From contig NZ_CP054916.1 of NCBI RefSeq assembly GCF_013364155.1, positions 8,524,001-8,588,000 of the forward strand: 64,000 nucleotides of DNA, in the 5' to 3' direction. This document shows positions 1 through 8,092 of the stretch, piece after piece. Position 1 is the first letter of the stretch. Each line of letters starts with the position of its first letter. Both the position numbers and the translations under genes were made by a program. Below the pieces are notes generated by a model. It was given only the letters and a program-made list of their open reading frames with translations, was not told the origin of the DNA and made no database searches. The DNA comes from Streptomyces sp. NA02950 (lineage in GTDB: Bacteria; Actinomycetota; Actinomycetes; Streptomycetales; Streptomycetaceae).

Positions 1-1481
1 GCGAGCGGCATCATCAGCACGGCGGCGTCGAGCACGTCGTCGCCCTCGTGCTGGACGAAGGCACGCCGTGCCGGGGACCAGCCGTTCCGCATGATCCGCC
101 GGTAGATGGCGTCGCGCGCCCGCGCCCAGCGGAGGGTGTCCGCGGGCAGGCCGCGGCGGGAGGCGATCCGCATGGCCCGCTCGATCGCGACCCAGCACAT
201 CAGCTGCGAGTACAGGAACCGCTGGTCCCCGACCCGGGTCTCCCAGATCCCGCGGTCCGGCCGGTCCCAGTGGTCGCAGACCCAGCCGACCAGGTCACCG
301 ATGGTGTCCCAGTGCTCGCTGGACAGCGGCTGGCCCCATTTGTCATAGAGGTAGAGGGAGTCCACCAGGGCGCCGTAGATGTCCAGTTGGAGCTGTTCGA
401 CCGCCTTGTTGCCGATGCGGACCGGCGCCGAGCCCAGATAGCCCTCCAGATGGGGCAGTTCCTCCTCGGGGAGGTCGCTGCGGCCGTCGATGCCGTACAT
501 GATCTGAAGCGGTCCGCGCGGGCCCTCCTGGAGGCGGATGTTCTCGGACAGGAAGCGGACGAAGTCCTCGGCCTCCTCGGTGAAGCCCAGCCGAAGCATC
601 GCGTAGATGCAGAACGCGGCGTCGCGGATCCAGACGTAGCGGTAGTCCCAGTTGCGGGTGGAGCCGAGCAGCTCCGGCAGGCTGGCGGTGGGGGCGGCCA
701 CGATGGCACCGGTCGGGGCGTAGGTGAGGAGCTTGAGGGTGAGCGCCGAGCGGTGCACCATCTCCCGCCACCGCCCTCGGTAGCGGGAGTGGGACAGCCA
801 GCGGCGCCAGTACCGCACGGTGGCACCGAACTGCTCCTCGGCCTCGGCCAGCGGGCAGGACCGGGGCCGGACCGAGTCGCCGATACGGTCCAGGGCGAAG
901 ACCGCGCTCTCGCCCTCGACCAGTTTGAAGGTGGACACCGCGTCCTGGCCGTCGGCCTCGAGGGTGACGCTGGTGGTCAGCGCGAGCGACAGCTCGGGGG
1001 AGGCGAAGACGGTGTGGTCGTGGCCGATGTCCAGGGTGTGGGTCCGCCGGCCGTAGTCGAAGCGGGGGGCGACCCGCGCGGTGAACGGCATCGATCCGCG
1101 GACGCACAGCACCCGGCGGATCAGCCGGTGCCGGTCGGCCTCCCGGGAGTCGTCCACGATCGGCATGAAGTCCTGGACCTCGGCGACCCCGTCGTCCGCG
1201 AAGAACCGGGTGATCAGGATGTTGGTGTCGGGGAAGTAGAACTGCTTGTTCCGTACCGGCACATCCGGGGAGAGGTCGAAGGACCCGCCGCGGTCGGCGT
1301 CCAGGATCGAGGCGAAGACGCTGGGGGCGTCGAACCGGGCGCAGCAGTACCAGTCGATGGTGCCGTTCGTCCCCACGAGCGCGGCCGTCCGCAGATCGCC
1401 GATCAGTCCGTGCTCGGCGATGGGGAGGTAACGGGGCGCGTCCGCCTTGCGGGGGCGGAGGATTCCTTCGGGCGCGGTCAT
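1..1481 (-). CDS. Glycoside hydrolase family 15 protein (glucoamylase/trehalase-like), C-terminus cut by window edge
   Basis: The minus-strand frame is open from an ATG at 1481 to the window edge, so about 493 residues are visible and the C-terminus is missing. It begins MTAPEGILRPRK, followed by IAEHGLIGDLRTAALVG and GTIDWYCC, the usual N-terminus of actinobacterial GH15 proteins. RNWDYRYVWIRDA, the conserved segment lining the catalytic pocket of GH15 (alpha/alpha)6 barrels, lies near residue 280. Family members hydrolyse alpha-glucosidic links; several actinobacterial ones are trehalases, others glucoamylases, and sequence alone does not separate these. No signal peptide is seen, so a cytosolic trehalose or glycogen role is likely. 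It lies 119 bp downstream of the ATP-grasp gene on the same strand but has no obvious functional link to it. The family call is firm, the substrate is not. Confidence 0.85.
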   Translation of the reverse strand, partial: MTAPEGILRPRKADAPRYLPIAEHGLIGDLRTAALVGTNGTIDWYCCARFDAPSVFASILDADRGGSFDLSPDVPVRNKQFYFPDTNILITRFFADDGVAEVQDFMPIVDDSREADRHRLIRRVLCVRGSMPFTARVAPRFDYGRRTHTLDIGHDHTVFASPELSLALTTSVTLEADGQDAVSTFKLVEGESAVFALDRIGDSVRPRSCPLAEAEEQFGATVRYWRRWLSHSRYRGRWREMVHRSALTLKLLTYAPTGAIVAAPTASLPELLGSTRNWDYRYVWIRDAAFCIYAMLRLGFTEEAEDFVRFLSENIRLQEGPRGPLQIMYGIDGRSDLPEEELPHLEGYLGSAPVRIGNKAVEQLQLDIYGALVDSLYLYDKWGQPLSSEHWDTIGDLVGWVCDHWDRPDRGIWETRVGDQRFLYSQLMCWVAIERAMRIASRRGLPADTLRWARARDAIYRRIMRNGWSPARRAFVQHEGDDVLDAAVLMMPL

Positions 1482-1600
1482 CCGGACCTCCCGCGCTTAA
1501 GGGGGCAGGAGCTCTTCAGTTCTCAGGGTACGACCAGCCGGCCGGGGCGACGAATCTGCCGCCACCGCCGGTACCGGGCAGCTGCCGCCGGGCGGGACGG

Positions 1601-2542
1601 TCAGCTGCCCTCGGGGTTACGGGGCGCGGCCAGCCAGGACGCGACGGCCGCCGCGATGGGCTGGCCGGTCTCCAGCTCGATAAATCCGAACTGGCCGCCT
1701 TGATTGCACTCCAGGAACCACCAGATGCCCTCCTCGTCCTCGGCGAAGTCGAAGGCCCCGTAGGCGAGATTGGTGAGTGACATGTACTCGTGGACCGTGC
1801 GAACGATTCTGTCGGGCACTTCCACCGGCTCCCACAGATGTCCATGGAAGCCGAAGCGGCCATCCACCTGGTCGGCGGCGGCGACCTTACGCGCTGCGAA
1901 CAACTGGTCACCGACACAGATCAGCCGGATGTCGGCTTGTTTAAGAATGTACTGCTGGAGAAGGGTGGCCCCCGCGGCGACGTCCGAGAAATCCGTTTCG
2001 GGCCCGATGCGGGTGGTCGGGAGGGTGACCGGAGGATCGACGCTGGGCGGACCGGAGGTGGATTTCACGACGATGTCGCGGAACGCGGCCGCGAACTCAT
2101 GGGCCGCCCGGGGATACGTGGTGACGAGAGTGGCCGGGACGGCGAAACCGCTCCGCTGGGCAATCCTTAACTGGAAGGGTTTGCAGCGGGCCAGCACGGC
2201 GGCGCCGGGGTGGTTCATCCAGCGGGCCGTCGTGGCGTACAGCATCCCGTACAGGGCCTGGCCGCACTCGGCGGTCAGCCACTCCGAGGGCTCCTCGGCG
2301 TGGGCCGCGGGCTCTCCCGGCCTGCGCACCCAGATGGAGCGCAGGCCGTGCATGCTCATCAGGCGTCCGCCCGTCGACAGATAGCCGGTGAAGTCACCGC
2401 GGTCGAAATCGACCGACAGGGCGGCGTCCCGGGGAAGGTCCGCGGGGTCGAAGCGGACGAGGGGGACGCCGCGTTCGCGCAGCTCCGCCACCACCAGGTC
2501 CGCCGTCACATCCTGGCGGCACGTCAGGATGAGTACCGTCAT
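1601..2542 (-). CDS. ATP-grasp ligase of a graspetide (omega-ester/amide peptide) unit
   Basis: 313 residues, ATG at 2542, ending 119 bp before the GH15 start. The N-terminus MTVLILTCRQDVTADLV and the ATP-grasp C-terminal signature FLECNQGGQ (E278 and N280 are the expected metal/ATP ligands) match the ATP-grasp RiPP maturase family typified by Streptomyces SAV_5884. Such enzymes activate Asp/Glu side chains of a precursor peptide with ATP and join them to Ser/Thr/Lys side chains, forming macrocycles. The precursor gene lies 15 bp upstream on the same strand, so the two are probably co-transcribed and translationally close. Codon 125 is TTA (2168-2170 on the plus strand), suggesting bldA-dependent translation. 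The O-methyltransferase gene that often completes these units is not adjacent. Confidence 0.85.
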   Translation of the reverse strand: MTVLILTCRQDVTADLVVAELRERGVPLVRFDPADLPRDAALSVDFDRGDFTGYLSTGGRLMSMHGLRSIWVRRPGEPAAHAEEPSEWLTAECGQALYGMLYATTARWMNHPGAAVLARCKPFQLRIAQRSGFAVPATLVTTYPRAAHEFAAAFRDIVVKSTSGPPSVDPPVTLPTTRIGPETDFSDVAAGATLLQQYILKQADIRLICVGDQLFAARKVAAADQVDGRFGFHGHLWEPVEVPDRIVRTVHEYMSLTNLAYGAFDFAEDEEGIWWFLECNQGGQFGFIELETGQPIAAAVASWLAAPRNPEGS

Positions 2543-2557
2543 CGAAGTTCTTATCGG

Positions 2558-2749
2558 TCAGTCGTCGAAGTGCGTCTTCGAACCAGCTGTTGAGGTGGTC
2601 GTGCCGGTGGCAAGAAGCACCGCCCGGTCGGCGATGGCCGGACGCCCGTCAGAAAGTACATTCAACTGCAGGGCGACGTTATACGAGTAGGGAACAATCA
2701 CCGGCGATTGGTCGGCCGGGATTGTGTGGCTCAGTGCAAAAGGCTGCAT
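2558..2749 (-). CDS. Graspetide precursor peptide (putative ATP-grasp-modified RiPP)
   Basis: A 63-residue peptide. I chose ATG at 2749 because AAGAGG sits 6 nt upstream; an in-frame TTG at 2782 and ATG at 2770 would add 11 or 7 residues but lack as good a ribosome binding site. The leader starts MQPFALSHTIP, the hallmark of ATP-grasp target precursors. The body contains PYSYNVALQLNVLSDGRP, a typical leader recognition region. The tail TGTTTSTAGSKTHFDD has Thr/Ser/Lys side chains as possible nucleophiles and two terminal Asp residues as acyl donors, so it is the likely core; ring connectivity cannot be read from sequence. The ligase gene follows 15 bp downstream. The 215 bp upstream (to the MscS stop) is AT-richer than its surroundings and probably holds the promoter. 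Confidence 0.8.
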   Translation of the reverse strand: MQPFALSHTIPADQSPVIVPYSYNVALQLNVLSDGRPAIADRAVLLATGTTTSTAGSKTHFDD

Positions 2750-2963
2750 GAGTGACCTCTTGTGCTCCATGAATTGTTCCAACCGTCACGCAACGGTACG
2801 CACCAAAAGTGTAGGAGACTCTCTACGAACTGTTATGTCATTTCTATGTCGGTATGAAATACGTCACAAGGGTGGTCCCGTACTCATTCGGGTACACCCG
2901 GTCATGACCACTTCATCTCCGGACGGGAAGTCATGTGGAGTGCGTACGAGGTGAAGTGACGAC

Positions 2964-4037
2964 TCAGAGTGAGGAAGAGGAGATGAAGCCCGGTCCGGTC
3001 AGCGGTTGTTCCTGCTGGGGGAGGACGAGGGTGCGGGTCGGCAGCGGGATCTCGATGCCCTCCGCGCGGAACCTACCGTGCAGTTCCTTCATGAACTCAT
3101 GTCTGATCAGGTACTGGTCGCTGAACTCCAGGGCGCGCAGGAACACCGAGAAGTCGACGCCCGACTCGCCGAACGTGTGGAACCGCACCGTCGTCTCGTG
3201 GTCGGCGACCCCGCCGGAGACGGCGGCCATGACCTTCCCGGCCACCTCCACCGTCACCCGCTCCACATGGGCGAGGTCGCTTCCGTAGCCGACCCGTCCC
3301 TGCACCATGACCGACATCTGCTGTTCCGGCTGGTGATAGTTGGTCATGATGGTACTGCCCAGTTTGGCGTTCGGGATGATGACGAGATTGTCCGAGAGCT
3401 GTCGCACCGCGGTGTTGCGCCAGTTGATGTCCACCACATAGCCCTCCTCCCCGCTGCTGAGCCGGATGTAGTGCCCCGGCTGCACCGTCTTGGAGGCGAG
3501 GATGTGCACCCCCGCGAACAGATTGGCCAGAGTGTCCTGAAGGGCCAGCGCCACCGCCAGACCGCCCACGCCCAGCGCCGTGAGCAGTGGCGCGATCGAG
3601 ACCCCCAGCGTCTCCAGCAGCACCAGCATCCCCATCGCCAGTACCGCGATCCGCGTGATGTTGACGAAGATGGTGGCGGTTCCGGCCACTCCGGAGCGGG
3701 ACAGCGCCAGCGTCCGCACCAGATCGGCCACCACCCGTGCCGCCGTGACCGTGGTGACCAGGATCAGCACTCCGATGAGTATCCGGTTCACGTTGTGGCC
3801 GACCGAGGGGGTCAGCGGCAGTGCCGCGGCCGCCGCCGAGGCGCCCGCGGCCAGCGCGGCCCACGGCGCAAGGCTGCACAGGGTGTCGACGATGATGTCG
3901 TCACCGCTCCACCGGGTTCTCCGGGTCCGTACCCCCAGCCAGCGCAGACCCACTCGAAGCAGCAGACCGATCGCCACACTGCCGAGCAGTGCCGCGCCGA
4001 CCACGATGATGTCGTGCAGTGTGAGCGCACGGTTCAT
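2964..4037 (-). CDS. MscS-family mechanosensitive ion channel
   Basis: 357 residues, ATG at 4037. Hydrophobic segments lie near residues 8-30, 55-75, 85-105 and 125-150. They are followed by the Gly/Ala-rich pore helix LLTALGVGGLAVALALQ and then FAGVHILASKTVQPGHYI, the conserved junction to the beta domain of MscS. The beta domain is recognisable from EEGYVVDINWRNTAVR and LVIIPNAKLGS. The protein is expected in the cytoplasmic membrane as a homo-heptamer that opens under membrane tension. The C-terminal tail is short. It is divergent from the MFS gene across 255 bp. There is no evident role in the macrolactam pathway; it looks like ordinary flanking chromosome. Confidence 0.9.
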   Translation of the reverse strand: MNRALTLHDIIVVGAALLGSVAIGLLLRVGLRWLGVRTRRTRWSGDDIIVDTLCSLAPWAALAAGASAAAAALPLTPSVGHNVNRILIGVLILVTTVTAARVVADLVRTLALSRSGVAGTATIFVNITRIAVLAMGMLVLLETLGVSIAPLLTALGVGGLAVALALQDTLANLFAGVHILASKTVQPGHYIRLSSGEEGYVVDINWRNTAVRQLSDNLVIIPNAKLGSTIMTNYHQPEQQMSVMVQGRVGYGSDLAHVERVTVEVAGKVMAAVSGGVADHETTVRFHTFGESGVDFSVFLRALEFSDQYLIRHEFMKELHGRFRAEGIEIPLPTRTLVLPQQEQPLTGPGFISSSSL

Positions 4038-4292
4038 CGGTCACCACCCCCTGTCGCCGCCGGTGCGGAGTGCTGTCCGGACTGCTGTTCTGTCACGCTG
4101 TCACCTGCTCGAGCCGGGAACTACGGGCGTGCCGGGGCACATCCGTTCGGCCCCGGCCCAAGGTGCCTATCCTGCCCCATACGGGGAGTGGCCCGGACGG
4201 CGGTCACCGCTCGCTGTCCGGATGGCGACGCCGGCCCGGGCGTCCCTCCAGAGCCACTGGAATCCCGCCCCTTTGTGGTGAAATGACGCAGC

Positions 4293-5510
4293 ATGGGGAC
4301 TCAGCGGTACGAAGCGGACCGGACCTGGCCGTGCGTCGTGGCCGCCTACGCCTTTGTGGTCACCATGGCCGGTACCACGCTGCCCACCCCGCTCTACGAC
4401 CTCTACCAGCGGTGGCTGAACTTCTCCCCGTTCATGTCCACGGTGATCTTCGCCGTCTACGCCCTCGGCGTCATCGCCGCACTCCTGCTGTTCGGCCGTC
4501 TGTCCGACGCCATCGGCCGGCGTCCCGTCATGCTGGCCGCCCTGGTGCTGTCGGCCGCCAGCGCGCTGTGCTTCCTCGACGCGGACGGCCTGCCGGAGCT
4601 GTTCGCGGGCCGTACGCTGTCGGGGCTCTCGGCCGGGCTGGTCACCGGCACCGCCACCGTGACCGTCATCGAACTGGCGCCCCCGCGGCTGCGGAACTCC
4701 TCCACCCTCGTCGCGACCGTCGCCAACCTGGGCGGGCTGGGCCTCGGTTCCCTGCTGGCGGGCACGCTCGCGCAGTGGGCCCCGGCGCCGCTGCGGCTGG
4801 TGTTCGTGGTGGATCTCGTCCTGGTGGCGGTGGCCGCGGCCGGAGTGCTGGGCCTCCCCGAGACCGTACCGCGCACCGGCCGACCACCGCTGCGACCGGA
4901 GCGGCTGCGGGTGCCCCGCGAGATGCGCTCCACCTTCGTGGCCGCGGCCATGGCCGGATTCGCGGGCTTCGCCACCCTCGGGCTGTTCACCTCGGTGACC
5001 CCCACCTTCCTGCTCGACGTGGAGGACGAACGGGACCTCGCCGTCGCCGGTGGTGTGGTGTTCTCCGTGTTCGCCGCCTCGCTCGGCGGCCAGCTGCTGG
5101 CACAGCGCCTGGGCATCCGGCGGGCACTGCCCTCGGGGTGCGCCCTGCTGGTGGCGGGCATGGCCGCCATCGCGGGATCGCTGGCCGCCGCGTTACTGCC
5201 GCTCCTGGTGCTCGGCGCGGTGGTCGCGGGCACCGGCCAGGGTCTTTCGTTCCACGCCGCGGTGCGGGCGGTGACCCAGCGGAGCCCGGCCGGGCGGCGC
5301 GCCGAGGTCACCTCCGCCCTGTTCGTGCTGATGTACCTGGCGATCTCGATCCCGGTGATCGGGGTCGGGGCGCTCTCCGTCGCGGTCGGGGTACGGACCG
5401 CCGGGCTGATCTTCACCGGCTGTGTGGCCCTGCTGGCCACCGCCACCCTGCTCCGGCTGCCGCGCCACGGCGACCTGGAGGAACAGCCCGCGGCGCATAG
5501 GGGCCACTAG
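4293..5510 (+). CDS. Major facilitator superfamily transporter
   Basis: 405 residues, with hydrophobic segments along its whole length consistent with 12 membrane helices. The MFS motif A appears as GRLSDAIGRRPVM after the second helix (about residues 69-81), and the motif-C-like stretch LVATVANLGGLGLGS is also present. No substrate can be inferred. Position next to the cluster makes export of the macrolactam or drug resistance plausible. However, the pathway operator of the next gene overlaps this gene's stop codon, and no copy of that operator lies upstream of this gene, so it may be outside the regulon. Codon 301 is TTA (5193-5195), which would make its translation bldA-dependent. A 255-bp gap to the divergent MscS gene holds a CCCC-N4-GGGG motif near 4176 but no promoter I can place. 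Confidence 0.85.
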   Translation: MGTQRYEADRTWPCVVAAYAFVVTMAGTTLPTPLYDLYQRWLNFSPFMSTVIFAVYALGVIAALLLFGRLSDAIGRRPVMLAALVLSAASALCFLDADGLPELFAGRTLSGLSAGLVTGTATVTVIELAPPRLRNSSTLVATVANLGGLGLGSLLAGTLAQWAPAPLRLVFVVDLVLVAVAAAGVLGLPETVPRTGRPPLRPERLRVPREMRSTFVAAAMAGFAGFATLGLFTSVTPTFLLDVEDERDLAVAGGVVFSVFAASLGGQLLAQRLGIRRALPSGCALLVAGMAAIAGSLAAALLPLLVLGAVVAGTGQGLSFHAAVRAVTQRSPAGRRAEVTSALFVLMYLAISIPVIGVGALSVAVGVRTAGLIFTGCVALLATATLLRLPRHGDLEEQPAAHRGH

Positions 5511-5543
5511 GGGCACAAATCCCCCGGTCCACTCCCTTACTCT
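5498..5543 (+). promoter_or_regulatory. Pathway promoter 1: TAGGGG direct repeat plus -10, driving the SDR gene
   Basis: TAGGGG at 5498-5503 and again at 5508-5513 (10-bp pitch), with a -10-like TACTCT at 5538-5543, 30 bp after the start of the second hexamer. It shares this layout with four other promoters in the window. The second hexamer overlaps the MFS stop codon (TAG, 5508-5510). An expected transcript start near 5550 would give a leader of about 40 nt to the GTG at 5588. Its -10 is the least like TAGCGT of the five. Confidence 0.65.
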
Positions 5544-5587
5544 CCGGAACCGACAAGAAGTCATCGACGAGTGAAGGGAGTCCGGTT

Positions 5588-6433
5588 GTGGCGGCGGTAC
5601 TCATCACCGGGTGCGGCAGCGGTATAGGTCTGGAGACGGCCCTGCGGTTCGCCGGGCGGGGCGACCACACCTACGCCACCCTGAGGAATCCGGCCAAGGC
5701 AGCCCGGCTGAAAGAGCGCGCCGCCGCCGTCGGCGCGGAGGTCGAGGTGCTGGCCCTGGACGTCACCGACGACACGTCCGTCACCACGGCGGTCCGTACA
5801 GTGGAGGAACGACACGGCGCGGTGGACGTCCTGGTGAACAACGCCGGGATCGATGTCACCGGGCCGGTGGAGGCCATGCCCCTGGAGTGGGCACGCACCC
5901 TGATGGAGACCAACTTCTGGGGGCCGCTGCGCACCATCCGCGCCGTACTGCCCGCCATGCGGGCCCGTGGCGCCGGTGTCATCGTCAACGTGAGCTCCGC
6001 GGCGGGCCGGGTCCCGTCGGTGCCCTACGGCGGGTTCTACGCGGCCAGCAAGTCCGGGCTCGGCGCCCTCAGCGAGGCGCTGTCCGGCGAGGTGGCGCGG
6101 TTCGGGGTGCGGGTGGTCTGCCTGGAACCGGGCAGCTTCGCCACCGAGGTCCATACGCGCCCGGCGACCCGCGAGGCGGTCGCGGACGATCCGTACGCGG
6201 CCGACGAGGCATGGCTCACCCGCTTCCTGGCGGGGGTCGGCGAGGCGGCCGGGGACCCCGGTGTGGTCGCCGACGCCATCGTCGGGGCCGTCGAGAACCC
6301 CGCCACCCCGCTGCATCTCCCGGTCGGTCGGGACGCGGAGATGGCGGTGGAGTTCCTCGGCACGGTCGGCTTCGAGGAGTGGCTGCCGCAGTTCGTCGCG
6401 CGGGCGGAGACCATCGCGGGCCCGCGCCCCTGA
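5588..6433 (+). CDS. Short-chain dehydrogenase/reductase (SDR)
   Basis: 281 residues. The GTG start at 5588 is supported by AAGGGAG 7 nt upstream. It is a classical SDR: the Rossmann motif TGCGSGIG at residues 7-14, NNAG near residue 82, catalytic Ser in NVSSAAG and the YAASK catalytic Tyr/Lys pair near residues 148-152. It is expected to be a soluble NAD(P)-dependent oxidoreductase. Its own copy of the pathway promoter puts it in the macrolactam regulon, so it probably oxidises or reduces a hydroxyl/keto group on the macrolactam, or a precursor; which one cannot be told. It converges on the P450-ferredoxin operon, from which a strong hairpin separates it. Confidence 0.85.
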   Translation: MAAVLITGCGSGIGLETALRFAGRGDHTYATLRNPAKAARLKERAAAVGAEVEVLALDVTDDTSVTTAVRTVEERHGAVDVLVNNAGIDVTGPVEAMPLEWARTLMETNFWGPLRTIRAVLPAMRARGAGVIVNVSSAAGRVPSVPYGGFYAASKSGLGALSEALSGEVARFGVRVVCLEPGSFATEVHTRPATREAVADDPYAADEAWLTRFLAGVGEAAGDPGVVADAIVGAVENPATPLHLPVGRDAEMAVEFLGTVGFEEWLPQFVARAETIAGPRP

Positions 6434-6452
6434 CCCCGCCCGGTGCGCACCA

Positions 6453-6495
6453 CACGGCCCGGATCCATGACGGTTGGGGGCGGATCCGGGCCGTG
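6453..6495. terminator. Bidirectional terminator hairpin between SDR and ferredoxin genes
   Basis: A perfect 14-bp inverted repeat, CACGGCCCGGATCC at 6453-6466 and its complement at 6482-6495, with a 15-nt loop. It lies between the convergent stops of the SDR (6433) and ferredoxin (6515) genes. There is no T-tract, as is usual in high-GC actinomycetes. Confidence 0.75.
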
Positions 6496-6514
6496 AGCCG
6501 TGTGCCGGGCCCGT

Positions 6515-6721
6515 CTAGGGGCGCTCGGCGTGTGCGATGAGCCGGATCACCTGGGCCGGGCACATGTCGGCCGCCTCGCGCACCTCCTCGTGGGCGCTCT
6601 CCGGCGGCTCCTCCTGGAGCAGCTCCACGATGCCGTCCTCGCCCTGGTCGAAGACGTCAGGGGCGAACATGGCACACTGGCCGGCCCCCACACACTTGTC
6701 GGGGTCGATGCTGAGGCGCAT
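6515..6721 (-). CDS. 3Fe-4S ferredoxin, electron donor for the P450s
   Basis: 68 residues. ATG at 6721 has GAGGAA upstream. The sequence starts MRLSIDPDKCVGAGQC and contains exactly three cysteines (C10, C16, C54 in the CP pair), which is the pattern of single 3Fe-4S ferredoxins that serve actinomycete cytochrome P450s. The many Asp/Glu residues (QGEDGIVELLQEEPPE) fit docking to basic P450 and reductase surfaces. It is the last gene of the minus-strand operon, 59 bp after P450 A. No ferredoxin reductase is in the window, so a chromosomal one is probably used. Longer in-frame extensions upstream overlap the P450 and look spurious. Confidence 0.9.
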   Translation of the reverse strand: MRLSIDPDKCVGAGQCAMFAPDVFDQGEDGIVELLQEEPPESAHEEVREAADMCPAQVIRLIAHAERP

Positions 6722-6780
6722 GAGGCCGTTCCTCGTTTCGGTGGTCCGATGGGGCGGCGGCGGCCCGAGAAGTGCCGTGG

Positions 6781-8013
6781 TCACCAGGTGACGGGCAGTT
6801 CGTAGACGCCGTAGACCATGGCGTCGTCCTTGAACCGCAACTGGTCTAGCCCGGTGGCCAGTTTCAGACCGGGGATCCGGCGCAGCAGGGTGCCGTAGAC
6901 CACCTCCAGCTCCACCCGGGCCAGGTTGGCGCCGATGCACTGGTGGATGCCGTAGCCGAAGGCCAAGTGGCTGCGAGCCTCTGTGCGGTGGATGTCGAAG
7001 GTGTCCGGGTCGGGGAAGACGGTCTCGTCGTGGTTGGCCGCGTTGTTGAGGGCGAGGATGCCCTCACCGGCGCGGATGACCGTGCCGTCGAGGTCGATGT
7101 CCTCCAGGGCGACCCGCGCGGTGCCCGAGTCGGAGATGCTGAAGGTGCGCAGCAGCTCCTCGATGGCCCCGGGCAGCAGCGAGGGATCGTTCCGGACGGC
7201 CTCCAGCTGCTCGGGGTGTTCCAGCAGCGCCAGCACCCCGAGGGAGATCATGTTGGCGGTGGTCTCATGGCCGCCCACCAGCATCAGCCGGGCCATGGTG
7301 ACGACGTCGACGTGGTCGGCGATCCGCTCCTCGCGGTTCTTCTCGATGAACCTGCTGATCAGATCGTCGCCCGGCTGGTTCTCCTTCGTGGTGACCAGCT
7401 TGTCCAGATAGGCGTCCAGGGCGGCCACCGAGGCCCCGTACTCCTCCGGGCTGAGGTCGTGGTTCATCATGTTCGCCGACCACTCCTCGAACTGCGGGTG
7501 GTCCTCGTAGGGCACACCGAGCAGTTCACAGATCACCAGGGAGGGCACGGGCAGCGCGAGCGCGGTGACCAGGTCCACCGGTCCGCCCGCGGCGAGCATC
7601 GCGTCGATCCGCTCGTCCACGATCTCCTGCACCCGCGGCCGCATCTCCCGGACCCGGCGGGCGGTGAACTCGGGGATCAGCATCCGGCGCTGCGCGGTGT
7701 GGTCCGGCGGATCCATCGACAGCAGCATCAGCCGCACCTGCTGGAGCATCTCCTCCGGGATGTGGAACTGGTGCGGATAGCCGGGCAGTTTCAGGTTCGA
7801 GCTCACCCGCGAGTCGCTGAGCACCTTCTTGACGTGCTCGTGCGTGGTGACCAGCCAGGTGGGCTTGCCGTTGACCTTGAGGACGGCACGGGACACCGGC
7901 TCGTCCCGGCGCAGCTCCGCGTACTCCGGGGGCGGGCTGAAGGGACAGGTGCGCCGCTTCGGGAACGGGGGGTGCGGCGCCGTCTCGGCGGTCTGCTCTG
8001 CGGACTGGGTCAT
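6781..8013 (-). CDS. Cytochrome P450 A (downstream copy of a tandem pair)
   Basis: 410 residues, ATG at 8013 with GAGAGGG just upstream. The I-helix motif GGHETTAN, the ExxR motif in EELLR and the heme-binding FGYGIHQCIG (ligand C359) are all intact, so it should be an active soluble class I monooxygenase supplied by the adjacent ferredoxin. The C-terminus ...YELPVTW resembles the CYP105 group, though I would not fix the family without alignment. It is a close paralogue of the upstream P450, with several almost identical blocks. It probably hydroxylates or epoxidises the macrolactam; the position cannot be predicted. The gene lies 79 bp downstream of P450 B and is presumably co-transcribed from the promoter at 9452-9496. 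Confidence 0.9.
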   Translation of the reverse strand: MTQSAEQTAETAPHPPFPKRRTCPFSPPPEYAELRRDEPVSRAVLKVNGKPTWLVTTHEHVKKVLSDSRVSSNLKLPGYPHQFHIPEEMLQQVRLMLLSMDPPDHTAQRRMLIPEFTARRVREMRPRVQEIVDERIDAMLAAGGPVDLVTALALPVPSLVICELLGVPYEDHPQFEEWSANMMNHDLSPEEYGASVAALDAYLDKLVTTKENQPGDDLISRFIEKNREERIADHVDVVTMARLMLVGGHETTANMISLGVLALLEHPEQLEAVRNDPSLLPGAIEELLRTFSISDSGTARVALEDIDLDGTVIRAGEGILALNNAANHDETVFPDPDTFDIHRTEARSHLAFGYGIHQCIGANLARVELEVVYGTLLRRIPGLKLATGLDQLRFKDDAMVYGVYELPVTW

Positions 8014-8092
8014 GGCGCCCTCTCGGAACTCTTTCTGGGTGGGGGACGGGGATGTCGCCGACTGCCGCCGGGTGACCGGCGGTGACCGGCCG

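Noticed and set aside
2750..2782. Longer precursor starting at TTG 2782 (or ATG 2770)
   Set aside because: The ATG at 2749 has a strong ribosome binding site at ideal spacing and starts the MQPFALS leader typical of the family.
6515..6520. A single CTAGGGG near 6514 as a sixth operator
   Set aside because: No second hexamer 10 bp away and no -10 box at the right distance; it coincides with the ferredoxin stop region between convergent genes.
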